From Saccharomycopsis crataegensis (Eukaryota > Ascomycota > Saccharomycetes > Ascoideales > Saccharomycopsidaceae): a stretch of 64,000 nucleotides of DNA. Numbering within the stretch: the stretch's first letter is position 1; every line of letters begins with the position of its first letter. Shown here in pieces: positions 29,169-38,381 of this stretch. The translations under genes and the position numbers were made by a program. Below the pieces are notes generated by a model that was not told where the DNA came from, made no database searches, and saw nothing but the letters and a program-made list of their open reading frames with translations. The stretch is from positions 2,356,001 to 2,420,000 of the forward strand of contig NW_027043829.1 of NCBI RefSeq assembly GCF_037102585.1, read 5' to 3'.

Positions 29169-29950
29169 TCATGGTGGTATTAATACATCAGGTTAAAAAA
29201 TGAAAATTCGTGATTAATTACATTTTTCCCTATTGTGATATCGTTCAGAAGCTAAGCCAAGCCTGGAAAAAAGACTGTGAACACCAACCATAATAGAAAG
29301 CTGTTAGCTATAGTTAATAATTAGCTGGAACCTGATAAACCGAGGATGTAATTTCATGGTATAGCTATGATGTAGGCTCCAGTAGCATTGTATTGGTATT
29401 ATATTGCGCGATACGAATTAGCGAATTTTGACATCTGCAAAGAAACACATGTCAATTATATTGCTTATATATTTTCATATTTTGCATGGTGAAATGAAAA
29501 GAGAAGAAAAGAAAAAAAGTCTTGTATATTGTACACTAGTCTTTATTTGAATCAACCCCATTAAATCATTGTAATCATTCTTTACAAAAGAGAGGCTGTT
29601 GTTGTTTTTGTTGTGTGTGTTTTATCTTGAAGCAAGATCCACAGTTTTGGAACTTTTTTTTTTTTTTTTAGCTCATCGCATCCCTTGTGGTGGGGGGGTG
29701 TGTTATCACTTTATTCTCTAAAAGCTGATTTTTTGATTATTATAAATTCTGATCGTCTTTCTCAAATTGATTATCGCTGATTTATAATTATTAATATCAG
29801 AATACCTTGATAACTTATTAGTATCGTATATCAACTGACAATAAATCTGTTTCATTTCCATTATATGTGGGATCCTCTAGTGTACAAACTTGCAAACATA
29901 CATACCTGTCAAACCTCGATTAACAAATAAACACCAACATTGAGCTCAAA
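29169..29950. other. 782-bp intergenic region
   Basis: Between two plus-strand genes. AT-rich, with a poly-T run and a G-run (GGGGGGG at about 29692-29698). No frame or structured RNA recognised. Confidence 0.4.
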
Positions 29951-30559
29951 ATGCCAAAGAAACCCATATATTCATCAGAACAGAAAACTGAATTTGCTAC
30001 ATGGTCAGCAAATGCTGAAAAAGATGTTTACCTTCATGATACTAGTCTTGATGAGTCCAACATATTTTCCTATCCAGAAGACCCTGGAAATGATGATAAT
30101 TTTAAGGATCCATTTGAATTGAGTAACCCACTGGGCGAAGGCTCATGGATAAATTTCGAAGAGCATTCTGGCTCAATATTAAAAGATGAAAATGGATCAG
30201 TCATTGAAAGCAATTATAAACTGTCAAGTCTTGAAGGCGACAAAGTTCTTGCAAGTTCATTAACCACCATCCTTGCCATGAAGGAGGAATCTACATTAGA
30301 ACAATCGGGATCATCTATTGAACCTTCAATTGCTCCCATGGTTCCTTCAAAGTTATCTTGTGTCGTTGCTGCCACCACTACCTCGTCAGGATCCATCCAC
30401 GAGGATGCTAATGAATCGAAACACGAACTAAAAATCACAGTTTCTCCACAATTACTTCTCTTGTTGGTGGGTTGCTCCTTCTCATTGGGATACCTCATAG
30501 GGTTACAAGGTTATAAATTCCTCAAGGATCAAAGGATTAGGTATAAAGCTTTCCAATAA
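29951..30559 (+). CDS. tail-anchored membrane protein of unknown function
   Basis: A 202-residue protein I do not recognise. It is acidic and Ser-rich through residue 155 (for example DDNFKDPFELSNPLGEGSWINFEE) and has no signal peptide. It ends with one hydrophobic helix (about 167-190: LLLLLVGCSFSLGYLIGL) followed by a short basic tail (KFLKDQRIRYKAFQ). That layout is a tail anchor with the N-terminus in the cytosol. The target (ER, mitochondria or peroxisome) cannot be read with certainty. The ATG start and the codon use look like a real gene. Confidence 0.6.
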   Translation: MPKKPIYSSEQKTEFATWSANAEKDVYLHDTSLDESNIFSYPEDPGNDDNFKDPFELSNPLGEGSWINFEEHSGSILKDENGSVIESNYKLSSLEGDKVLASSLTTILAMKEESTLEQSGSSIEPSIAPMVPSKLSCVVAATTTSSGSIHEDANESKHELKITVSPQLLLLLVGCSFSLGYLIGLQGYKFLKDQRIRYKAFQ

Positions 30560-30885
30560 CACACTAACTATAACTAGCAGCAAATAGGGCAATGCAAAAG
30601 GTCTGGGTTATCAGGGAAAACTTTTCCTATCTAATTTTCTTTATTTTTTTTTTTTTTTGTTCAACTTCTTCTCGTTTTCTCAATTTTAACCTTCTATTGT
30701 TTGATAATGTTTTTGTTATTTTTGTATTTTCCTGACTAAGTCTCCCTTTTTTTAATTGTTTATAATCTTGTCATTACAATAAATGAATAATAATATAATC
30801 TATTAAAAATAAGAACATACCAAAAGAAGCTAAAAAAATATAAACCAAAGCACCAACAAAAGAATATCACAACCAGCTTGTTCAT
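30560..30885. other. convergent intergenic region
   Basis: 326 bp, strongly T-rich then A-rich, consistent with two facing terminators (the tail-anchored gene and GTR2). Confidence 0.45.
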
Positions 30886-31950
30886 TCATAGTCTGTCATG
30901 GAATATTCTTTCCAATCCTTTTCTGAAAATTGCGGCATTGTAATCAAGAACCGCAAGAGTGGCAGAATCATCTGCGCCGATACCATCGTCTCTAATGAAC
31001 GCAATTAAACAGAGATCTTTTAAAACTTCATGCAAATAAAGCTTGATTCCTGAACTCAATTTTGAGACACATCTTAATCTTTTTTGCTTTGGGGTTGACT
31101 CACCATCGGTGATAGCCCCTTCAGTTATACTACCTTCTAGACTTGATGAATCATCATCATGATTTCCCCCAAGCAACGAATCTAAATCAATACTCAAGTC
31201 AATAAGTTCAGCACAAACTTCATATATCTTGGAATCAAGGGGCGAAGAATCGGTGACAAAGTACAATTTGGATTTCAAATCACAAATGAATGCCTTTTCG
31301 ATGGCGGAATGCTGGACAAAATTGTCCAATAAGTGCTCAAGGCTCGGTAATTCAGGAATTAATCGAGAGATGATCTTGGATAATACTTCATAGATACTTT
31401 GATCATAGATAGAAGTTTGGTAAAAATCAATACCTGCGAATGATTCAAGACCCCCATCATATAACATTTCACTGGTCCGGTCCTTAATATCTCTTACAGT
31501 ATCATCTCTAAATTCTTCTGAAAGCCCATCAATTTTATGAACCAAGACCTCCACTCTAATGTTCGGATTTTCCATATATGCTTTCTCAACCACTCTAATC
31601 AAATTCCGTACTGCCCCATAATACTCATCTTGCGCATCAATCACATAAATAATCGCCCCGGTTTGTCTAAACATTTGAGAATTATCATATTCCGGGTCCA
31701 CATAATCAATTTGTCCCGGAAGTTCCATAAGGTTGATATTTATGAGTGAGGCAACGTTCAAAACTTCAGGTTTGGCGGTACTTTCGATATACACAGACTC
31801 CCAAGGTTTCATTTTGTGGAAGACCGCTTCAAGAATTGATGATTTCCCGCTACGACGACGCCCCATGAGAATCACAGTAGCAGCGTCATTATTGTGGTTA
31901 CTCCCACTGCTGTTATATTGCAAGCTTTCATCTTCATCCGAATAACTCAT
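30886..31950 (-). CDS. GTR2: Rag-type GTPase Gtr2 (RagC/D)
   Basis: The 354-residue partner of Gtr1 in the vacuolar EGO complex, which signals amino acids to TORC1. The P-loop is GRRRSGKSS (30-38) preceded by VILM, followed by VFHKM and VYIESTAKPEV. The switch II motif is ELPGQIDY, which lacks the Asp of ordinary Ras proteins, as in Rag GTPases. The base motif is VHKIDGLS. The C-terminal roadblock-type half (about 205-354) has SKLYFVTDSSPLDSKIYEVC. An Asp/Ser-rich insertion (about 265-290) sits inside it. Length fits S. cerevisiae Gtr2 (341). A TCACGTGA palindrome lies about 120 bp upstream. Confidence 0.94.
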   Translation of the reverse strand: MSYSDEDESLQYNSSGSNHNNDAATVILMGRRRSGKSSILEAVFHKMKPWESVYIESTAKPEVLNVASLININLMELPGQIDYVDPEYDNSQMFRQTGAIIYVIDAQDEYYGAVRNLIRVVEKAYMENPNIRVEVLVHKIDGLSEEFRDDTVRDIKDRTSEMLYDGGLESFAGIDFYQTSIYDQSIYEVLSKIISRLIPELPSLEHLLDNFVQHSAIEKAFICDLKSKLYFVTDSSPLDSKIYEVCAELIDLSIDLDSLLGGNHDDDSSSLEGSITEGAITDGESTPKQKRLRCVSKLSSGIKLYLHEVLKDLCLIAFIRDDGIGADDSATLAVLDYNAAIFRKGLERIFHDRL

Positions 31951-32717
31951 CCTGATTTGTCTAGCAGAGATCTAATACGATGTGCAAAAATTAGTGTGTC
32001 ATCGTCGTTCACATTGCAGCCATTACCCAAAATGATTGTAATCAGCCAGCGAAAAACTCTGGTTTCCTTATCACGTGATTTCATGGTATTTGTATCACAA
32101 CATGAGAGCTTTTTTTCTTTTTTTGCATCAGCATTCACCATGTGGTAATGGAGAATACCTTAAAGGAATATATATATATACTAAATATCCATTTTCTGAG
32201 GACGGCATGTGGTTAAGAAGTTGTTTTGAAGGACACTCTCTTTTGTGCGCATATGATCATACATTGGGTGACCTATCTTTTGCATATGATGGTACATGTG
32301 GTGAGCAAATGAATTCTAATGAGAAGTAACTCTTTCGTTGCTAATGTAAATCGTGAAGAGATGAATAGGTTATTTGAATCTTGTAGTACTTGTGATACCA
32401 TTAGGATGCAGCATCTGTGTGGTAAATTGTTCTCTATAACTAACCAAAACACTCAGAAGAGCCAGAAACATTGTACTGATAACATGCTATAATTCTATGC
32501 TATAATTCTATTTTCCCCAGCTTTGTTGTAGTCCGTAATACTCGTGAAAGAGCTGTCTCATGCTATTATTGATATGATCATTCAAGGATCCAGGCTCAGG
32601 TTTCCTCCATATTTGCAGAACTATGCGCACCACAGGACGCGAAATTTTTCAACGAAAATATTAGCGAGAAGATGATTTACTATTGGGTTTTGTATTAAGG
32701 AAAGGGAGTAATCCATC
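31951..32717. other. GTR2/SAS2 divergent region
   Basis: 767 bp between divergent genes. It holds a TCACGTGA site (CACGTG at 32072-32077) and two short open stretches (ending 32329; 32319-32492) that look vaguely protein-like. These stretches have Cys but match nothing I know. Confidence 0.4.
32072..32077. promoter_or_regulatory. TCACGTGA site upstream of GTR2
   Basis: Full palindrome TCACGTGA, the preferred site of Cbf1-type bHLH factors. It lies about 120 bp from the GTR2 start and about 640 bp from SAS2. Confidence 0.5.
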
Positions 32718-33686
32718 ATGAATGAGAATTTCTATGGTGTATTAGAAACAAGAAACATCGATAGAGTTCAGGTTGGAGATCTTGAGTACCAAACATGGTA
32801 TGGGAACTCTCTATACTTTGGTAATGATTGCAAAACTTTGGGGTACAAATACCTGCACCTTGATAGTCGGTTAAAGAAAGTGGTGAAGAAACAACCCAGC
32901 GATATTTGGCTAGACAAATTGTATGTTTGTGGGCACTGTTTTAAATACACTGATGAATCAGAATCAATGGAAGAACACCGCCAGTGTTGCAAATATGCCA
33001 CAAAACAACCAGGAAGAGTCAAGTACAAAGACTCTCAGTACACTATAAGAAAAGTGAAAGGTTCCAGACATGAATTGTTCACTCAATGCTTATGCCTATT
33101 TGCCAAACTATTCCTTGATAGCAAATCTATCTTCTTCTCCGTGGAAAATTTTGATTTCTATGTGGTGTATGGTGAAGTAGATGGCCGTCCAACTCCAATG
33201 GGGTATTTCTCCAAAGAGATACTACAGTGTTTTGATGAGAACAACCTAGGATGTATCTGTGTTTTCCCCCCTTATCAAAATAGAAAGTTAGGTACTTTGC
33301 TAATTTCATTTTCTTATGAACTTTCAAGGTACCAAGGAATCATATCTGGCCCAGAACATCCGCTATCAACGTTTGGTAAAGTCAGTTATATTAATTTTTG
33401 GAGCAAGTATCTTGCCCACGAGTTTCTATATGGACGCTTCAGATATATTGAAAATATAACCATTGACGAAATAGCAAGATACACTGGGTTTAGACAAGAG
33501 GATGTGGTGACAGCTCTTGAAAGTATGCATGCGCTTCGGAAAGTGCCGTTACAAGATAGTCCCGGGGACAGCAATAAATTCCTGCTACTTGTGCTGAAGA
33601 CAGCGATGGAACAATGGGTCACTGGGAAAAATGTTAATTTGGAACTGCTACGAATATTTGACGACCACGCGGTGATATTTGAATGA
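32718..33686 (+). CDS. SAS2: MYST histone acetyltransferase Sas2
   Basis: A 322-residue MYST enzyme, catalytic subunit of the SAS complex that acetylates H4 Lys16 to bound silent chromatin. Marks are the MYST zinc finger C71-x2-C74-x12-H87-x3-C91, then LFAKLFLDSKSIFFSVENFDFYV. The catalytic segment is CICVFPPYQNRKLGTLLISFSYELS, holding the expected Cys and the acetyl-CoA loop QNRKLG in place of the usual Q/R-x-x-G-x-G. GPEHPLSTFGKVSYINFW holds the general-base Glu. There is no chromodomain, and length matches Sas2 (338) rather than Esa1 or Sas3. The start is the first ATG. Confidence 0.9.
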   Translation: MNENFYGVLETRNIDRVQVGDLEYQTWYGNSLYFGNDCKTLGYKYLHLDSRLKKVVKKQPSDIWLDKLYVCGHCFKYTDESESMEEHRQCCKYATKQPGRVKYKDSQYTIRKVKGSRHELFTQCLCLFAKLFLDSKSIFFSVENFDFYVVYGEVDGRPTPMGYFSKEILQCFDENNLGCICVFPPYQNRKLGTLLISFSYELSRYQGIISGPEHPLSTFGKVSYINFWSKYLAHEFLYGRFRYIENITIDEIARYTGFRQEDVVTALESMHALRKVPLQDSPGDSNKFLLLVLKTAMEQWVTGKNVNLELLRIFDDHAVIFE

Positions 33687-34126
33687 GCCGTCAAAGAATC
33701 AATCATATGTCTCCTGAGGCATCTTACTGCGTGCATGGTGTGCTCGTGCGTGCTCATCACCTCCGATGACCTTATCGATCTCTTTTTTTTTTTTTTTGTT
33801 GTTTGTGATGATCCTTTTGTGTTTCTCCTTTTTAAAACACAACCCATAAGACAAAAAAATAAGTTTCTTAGTGACATCAATTCTTCTGTTACATTGTCTC
33901 ATTTCAACTCCAATTTCATACTCTTATTGTGCCGCTGCTTTGCTCACGATAAAGATATTTTTAGTTGGACTTTAACGGTTACGCCCGGTGCTTACAATTG
34001 CTATCATTGCCACCAATCAACGATCAAAGCTTTTACCATAAATTTGTATGTTAATGGCTTATAATTACTACAGATTTAAAACATATTTAATACTAATAGA
34101 ACTTTGACCCTAGTTATTTTCAAACA
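33687..34126. other. intergenic region before the WSLI membrane protein gene
   Basis: 440 bp, with a T15 run near 33784-33798. No frame or RNA gene recognised. Confidence 0.4.
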
Positions 34127-35578
34127 ATGGCTTCCACCCAGAATCCAGACAGCAAGGACTCAGCTTCCCCTTTTCCCGACATTCGCTCCCCAAATCCTGA
34201 TCACGGCTTCCTAGTTATTGACGCAGGTGAATCTTTAGACACCAACACCTGGTCGCTTATTCTCACCGATGATGAGGCTCGCTCTACCAGCTCTTCTGAA
34301 TCTGGTAGCATTGAGGATGTTGATGCCGATAACATTTTTTCTGATTATTCGGACGATGAGTTCGCGGAAAGAAATACTGCCAGTCAAAATGAGGTTAAAG
34401 AACAGGATCATCGCTGCTCTACCAAGCTGACTTCCATTGGTGAAGGTATTGCAAAGTGTTTCCAATTACCAAAAATTAGTTTGAAATCTAGAACCGAAAG
34501 GGTCTCTTCTAAATTATCAGGGTTCAAATTGGACTCCTGGTCAAAGAAACTAGCAGCAACTTTGCTTGTAATTATGTTCAACGTGGGAATGTATTATCAA
34601 TTCTTTAATAATGCTAGGCTATCACAAGACGGGGTTTCCTTGCTTGGTTATAAAGAAAATATTTTGTCTCCACAGGAATTGTATACTACAGTTTTGGTGA
34701 AAACTACTGCAACAAAGACAGAGATTGTTCAGTTGCCAGCTGAGACTATAACAATAGAACATTTTGGATTCCAAGTTCCAGATTATGTTAAAAGTTATTA
34801 TTCCAATGAAGGACAAAATGTTGTTAAACATCTTAAATCTTTTTATGACAAAACTTTGAAGGATCACAAGTTAGTATCAGAAGTTAATGTTATTTATTCT
34901 GGCATTAAGAATGAAGCTTCTAAATTTGGTAATTCTAAGGTTGGCGAATTTATCAATCATAATGTTATCCGTCATTTCTCTGCAGAGAATAGCGAAAAAG
35001 CTTTTAGATTAGGGCAGAAAGGTTATAAATCAATGTGCCGAATAATTGGGGAAGTGGGCAACGAGATTGAAGGGGCGTATGTGGAAAACAGTCCTATTGT
35101 GATCAAGTTCTTCAATGAAGTTAAGGAGCAATCTGCAAAAACTGGCGTCGTCGTTGGCAGAACCTTGCAGGAGAATTATTTGCTGACTAAATCAAAAATG
35201 ATGACCTTCAACTACTCAAAGGCATTTGATGAATCCTTTGCAAGTTTGTCTAACCAAGTATCGGAAAATGTTGATTCTGCGAAACAATTGTCAAATAACT
35301 TTTATCAAAGTGATTCAGTGCAAAATGCTATTGAATCAGGTAATGAGCTCGCAATGAGTTTTAAGAATTTGATAGCCAGAACTTCCAAATCATCAGCTAA
35401 ATCTCTCAAGTATGGATATGATAATTTGTTAGTGAAGTCAAATTTTGACACTATCAAGGACAATACCAATGTATTATCTGAATTGACAAAGAAAGTCACT
35501 GATCGGTCGAAGTCCAAAGTGAAGCATGCCTCAAAGGTGTCATACGAAATATGGAAAAATCTTTTTCTTGTCGAGTGA
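34127..35578 (+). CDS. single-pass membrane protein with N-terminal WSLI motif (possible autophagy receptor)
   Basis: A 483-residue protein of no family I can name. The N-terminal 140 residues are soluble, Ser/Asp/Glu-rich and carry WSLI at 42-45 flanked by acids (ESLDTNTWSLILTDDEA). This fits the Atg8-interacting W-x-x-L/I/V consensus. Acidic patches follow (EDVDADNIFSDYSDDEF). One membrane helix lies at about 142-160 (LAATLLVIMFNVGMYYQFF). With no signal peptide and Lys residues just before it, the long C-terminal part probably faces a lumen. That part (170-483) is predicted helical and has no Pro-rich linkers. The order is that of Atg39-type ER/nuclear-envelope phagy receptors. Homology is not shown. 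Confidence 0.55.
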   Translation: MASTQNPDSKDSASPFPDIRSPNPDHGFLVIDAGESLDTNTWSLILTDDEARSTSSSESGSIEDVDADNIFSDYSDDEFAERNTASQNEVKEQDHRCSTKLTSIGEGIAKCFQLPKISLKSRTERVSSKLSGFKLDSWSKKLAATLLVIMFNVGMYYQFFNNARLSQDGVSLLGYKENILSPQELYTTVLVKTTATKTEIVQLPAETITIEHFGFQVPDYVKSYYSNEGQNVVKHLKSFYDKTLKDHKLVSEVNVIYSGIKNEASKFGNSKVGEFINHNVIRHFSAENSEKAFRLGQKGYKSMCRIIGEVGNEIEGAYVENSPIVIKFFNEVKEQSAKTGVVVGRTLQENYLLTKSKMMTFNYSKAFDESFASLSNQVSENVDSAKQLSNNFYQSDSVQNAIESGNELAMSFKNLIARTSKSSAKSLKYGYDNLLVKSNFDTIKDNTNVLSELTKKVTDRSKSKVKHASKVSYEIWKNLFLVE

Positions 35579-36285
35579 ATGGACTCGATTGTTTTTCTTG
35601 TTTTTATTTATGATATAACTTGTGATTTACATGTGCTTTATTTGCTTAAAGTATTCAAATTGTTTTTCTGAATTTTTTTTTCTGTACAAGAATGGTGCGC
35701 ATTGCCTCTTCTTGTTTTTCTTTTTTTCTTTTCTCTATTCCTCTTCCCCTTTATTATTATTATTATTATTATTATTATTTGGTGTTCCTTTTTTCCTTTA
35801 TCTCCATTATTTTTCTTCTGGTTATCTTTGAGTTAGCTTTGATTCTGGTATTTGGTTTTTCATTTTTTCTGTTGTATAATGGGGGTAATTTTTTTTTTTT
35901 TTTTTTATTTTTCTCCCCATCCTCCTCTCTTCTTATTTATATTTATTGTGCCTGGTTAGTTCGGTATGTTTCTTCGTATATATTGGGATTTTTATATTTT
36001 ATTACGAGTAACTTTGGAGACAAGCCTGTTCTTGACTTTTTAAGTGTTTGCATTCGGAATTAACTTTTTTTTTTTGTCTATATCTACCTATCTCATTTCT
36101 ATTCAAAATTGTTGATCCCTTTCTTTTATTAGTACGTAGTTTTCCTTTTCTCTTTTTTTTTTTATTTTTTTTTATTTAATTTCATTTTGTTTTATTTTAT
36201 TTGATGGAATCAAATTAATAGATATACAGTTCTACTATGTACAAAAGAAAGAGTTCATGGATCAATACTTCCTATTTTATGCGGC
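35579..36285. other. pyrimidine-rich intergenic region
   Basis: 707 bp with long T tracts and a (TTA)n run. Open frames here are low-complexity Phe/Tyr/Leu and not genes. It lies between two 3' ends. Confidence 0.5.
35751..35780. repeat. (TTA)n microsatellite
   Basis: About ten TTA units inside the T-rich intergenic region. Confidence 0.85.
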
Positions 36286-36642
36286 TTAATCTTTTTTATC
36301 GACGGCAGCAGCTGGTTTATCTAGATCCTTTGGCAATCCCAAAGATTCCCAATCGGATTTATCCATTAACTGATTGTCCATACGACATGACAAATAACTT
36401 TTTGCTAATAAACGACAATTTGGGGCGTTATTTCCTTTGACGAGCTTTAAGCATTTGAGGTATTCTTGCATTTGGGTGGAGCACTCACCAAAATGATCCA
36501 ACGGGAATGATCCACGCTCAGGGGGAGTAGGATTCCATCTTTTCAACGAACCTAAGAAGAGAAAGAGTTAGTAAATATATATATTTCCTGAATCGAGTCT
36601 GAATATTGAGAGCCATGATGACTTACCTGGATTAGCAGACAT
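36286..36642 (-). CDS. COX19: Cox19, mitochondrial copper-delivery factor (spliced)
   Basis: Exon 1 is 36627-36642 (ATG TCT GCT AAT CCA G) and exon 2 is 36286-36551, giving 93 residues: [20 protein letters not shown]. The [13 protein letters not shown] block and the twin CX9C pairs ([11 protein letters not shown] and [11 protein letters not shown]) are diagnostic of Cox19. This intermembrane-space protein is oxidised and imported by Mia40 and helps supply copper to cytochrome oxidase. [19 protein letters not shown] also matches. The exon-1 residues MSxNPGS fit the S. cerevisiae start, which supports the splice. Confidence 0.96.
36552..36626 (-). other. COX19 intron
   Basis: 75 bp on the minus strand with donor GTAAGT, branch TACTAAC (36567-36573) and acceptor CTTAG. 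Confidence 0.93.
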
Positions 36643-37258
36643 CCTTATGAGAACAGCTTTTTTTTTTTTTTTCTATTTTTTTGTATTTATTTGTGGTAAA
36701 CCAAATACAGAAATTCCGAAAAAGAGGCTCTCCAGGATGGTGATTAATAGATTATATGTCTAATATTATCCCGGGTCGTACGTCAAGAAGGTGATGATTA
36801 TTTTTCTCATTTTGTGGATTTCTCCGATGCCTTGATGCGAAGTGCGTTTAGTACATTACGCTGTATCATGCAATGTTAAGTAGTATCGTGCTACTATCAT
36901 GTGGAAAGAAGCGGTGCTACGTCCGCCGTCGTATTTGTTAGCGGCAGAATGACAACAAAACAATCACTAATTATTTATTATTATGAGGGACGTTAACTGT
37001 CTTTTTACAGCCTAAGCATTAAGTCTTGGTCCTAACGCAACTTCTTGGTTTGAAGATATTTTTTTTGAGTGCTTTTGAGTGTTCTAACCGGGTGCGTGGC
37101 CTGCTATTGGCTGTTTCTAGCTATCTGCCCATTCACATTTGTTGGCATTTTCCTAATTTATAGCACCACGTATTTTTAGTCCCACATAAAACGTTGTAGT
37201 AAAAGTATGATGACGATGAAGAGCTACCCACAAGGCAAGTACCCATTGAGACATACAT

Positions 37259-37300
<42 letters not shown>

Positions 37301-38381
37301 AAAAAAATGTGATACCCACGGGGGATGCTTCAATAAATGACATCAATAATAGAGTTAGTACCCGGTGTATCTTGATCTATTGTTCTCGAGTAACCCGTGT
37401 GTCTTCATCCCCTATCTTCGTATCCAATATGGACGTTATTACTTTTGTTGGCTTTCCTCACTTGCGTAAAATAATATTTGTACCAAATTGGAGGCTAAAT
37501 TATTAGTTGCAAAAAACTAGGGTGTTTGCACACCGAACCAAAGCACTTACTTAGTTACTCTTTTTCCAGCACTTTTCTTCTTTTTTCTTTTTTTTTTTTT
37601 TTGTTGTGTCGAGGGAGCTGCACTAGAAACTGGAATACACACTCAATAATATATTTCTACATATCTATTTAATTTCCCTTGAGCACAATCATTATTCCCA
37701 TGAGGATGGATACTTTTGGCTGCACGAACATCGGAGACTCTGGCTGACTGATGGCAATTAAGGTTTGCAGCAGCTCTTCAATCCGATACAAAAACCCCAA
37801 ACCTTATTGCCCCGTCACCAGCTCACTGGATGGACACACAAATCATAATAACCACCCCAGTGATTGATATGTTGTGTAACATGTCCGACCAAGGCGGGGG
37901 GTTGTTCTACTGGTACCTTATCCTGTATTTTTCTAGCATGCGGTATCAGCCATATCTATTATTCGCCAATTACTGGCAAAAACATCCTGGTGGTTATTCT
38001 TCCTGCCTGAAACCCACTAATTTTCGGCAAACAAACAGAAATTCAACACCATCATCCCATGAAAATAGACACAATAAGGATAAAACACCAAACAATTTTA
38101 ATGAACATAAATTACTGCTAATATTCAAAGCTTTCTTTCCTATTTGATAATCCGCAGCGCAAAAATGCAGTCTAAGTCAAGCTACTGTTTCAGTAGCTGT
38201 AGCCCTAGTTGTTTGGCGTTGCAGATCCAACAGTAGGCTGCATCCTACACATACACCCTAAAATATATCTACATATATATATATATCTAGACGCGTAGAA
38301 TGATAATCATTTCCTCAGTCTTTTTTTTTTTTTAAGGTTGCTGTTAGATCATCATCATCATCACCATCAACATCATCCAAG
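36643..38381. other. 1.7-kb intergenic region
   Basis: The longest gene-free stretch of the window, between divergent COX19 and the transporter. It contains a TC microsatellite, a poly-T run and an ATATAT stretch (about 38264-38286). A GAT/ATC-rich segment lies just before the transporter start. A 105-codon frame at 37830-38147 shows no recognisable domain. Nothing here proves an RNA gene. Confidence 0.45.
37264..37297. repeat. (TC)17 microsatellite
   Basis: A perfect TC run followed directly by a run of A. Such polypyrimidine tracts in promoters may bind GAGA-like factors or be neutral. Confidence 0.9.

Noticed and set aside
32075-32492. Two short Cys-containing frames in the GTR2/SAS2 gap
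   Set aside because: Somewhat protein-like but under 90 codons each, with no family resemblance and no link between them.
35692-36063. 123-codon Phe/Tyr/Leu frame
   Set aside because: Translation of T-rich intergenic sequence and a TTA microsatellite.
37830-38147. 105-codon frame upstream of the transporter
   Set aside because: No motif or codon bias. Probably chance in a long intergenic region.
38090-38381. GATAA sites as nitrogen control of the Dal5-type gene
   Set aside because: Only scattered single GATAA matches, as expected by chance in AT-rich DNA.
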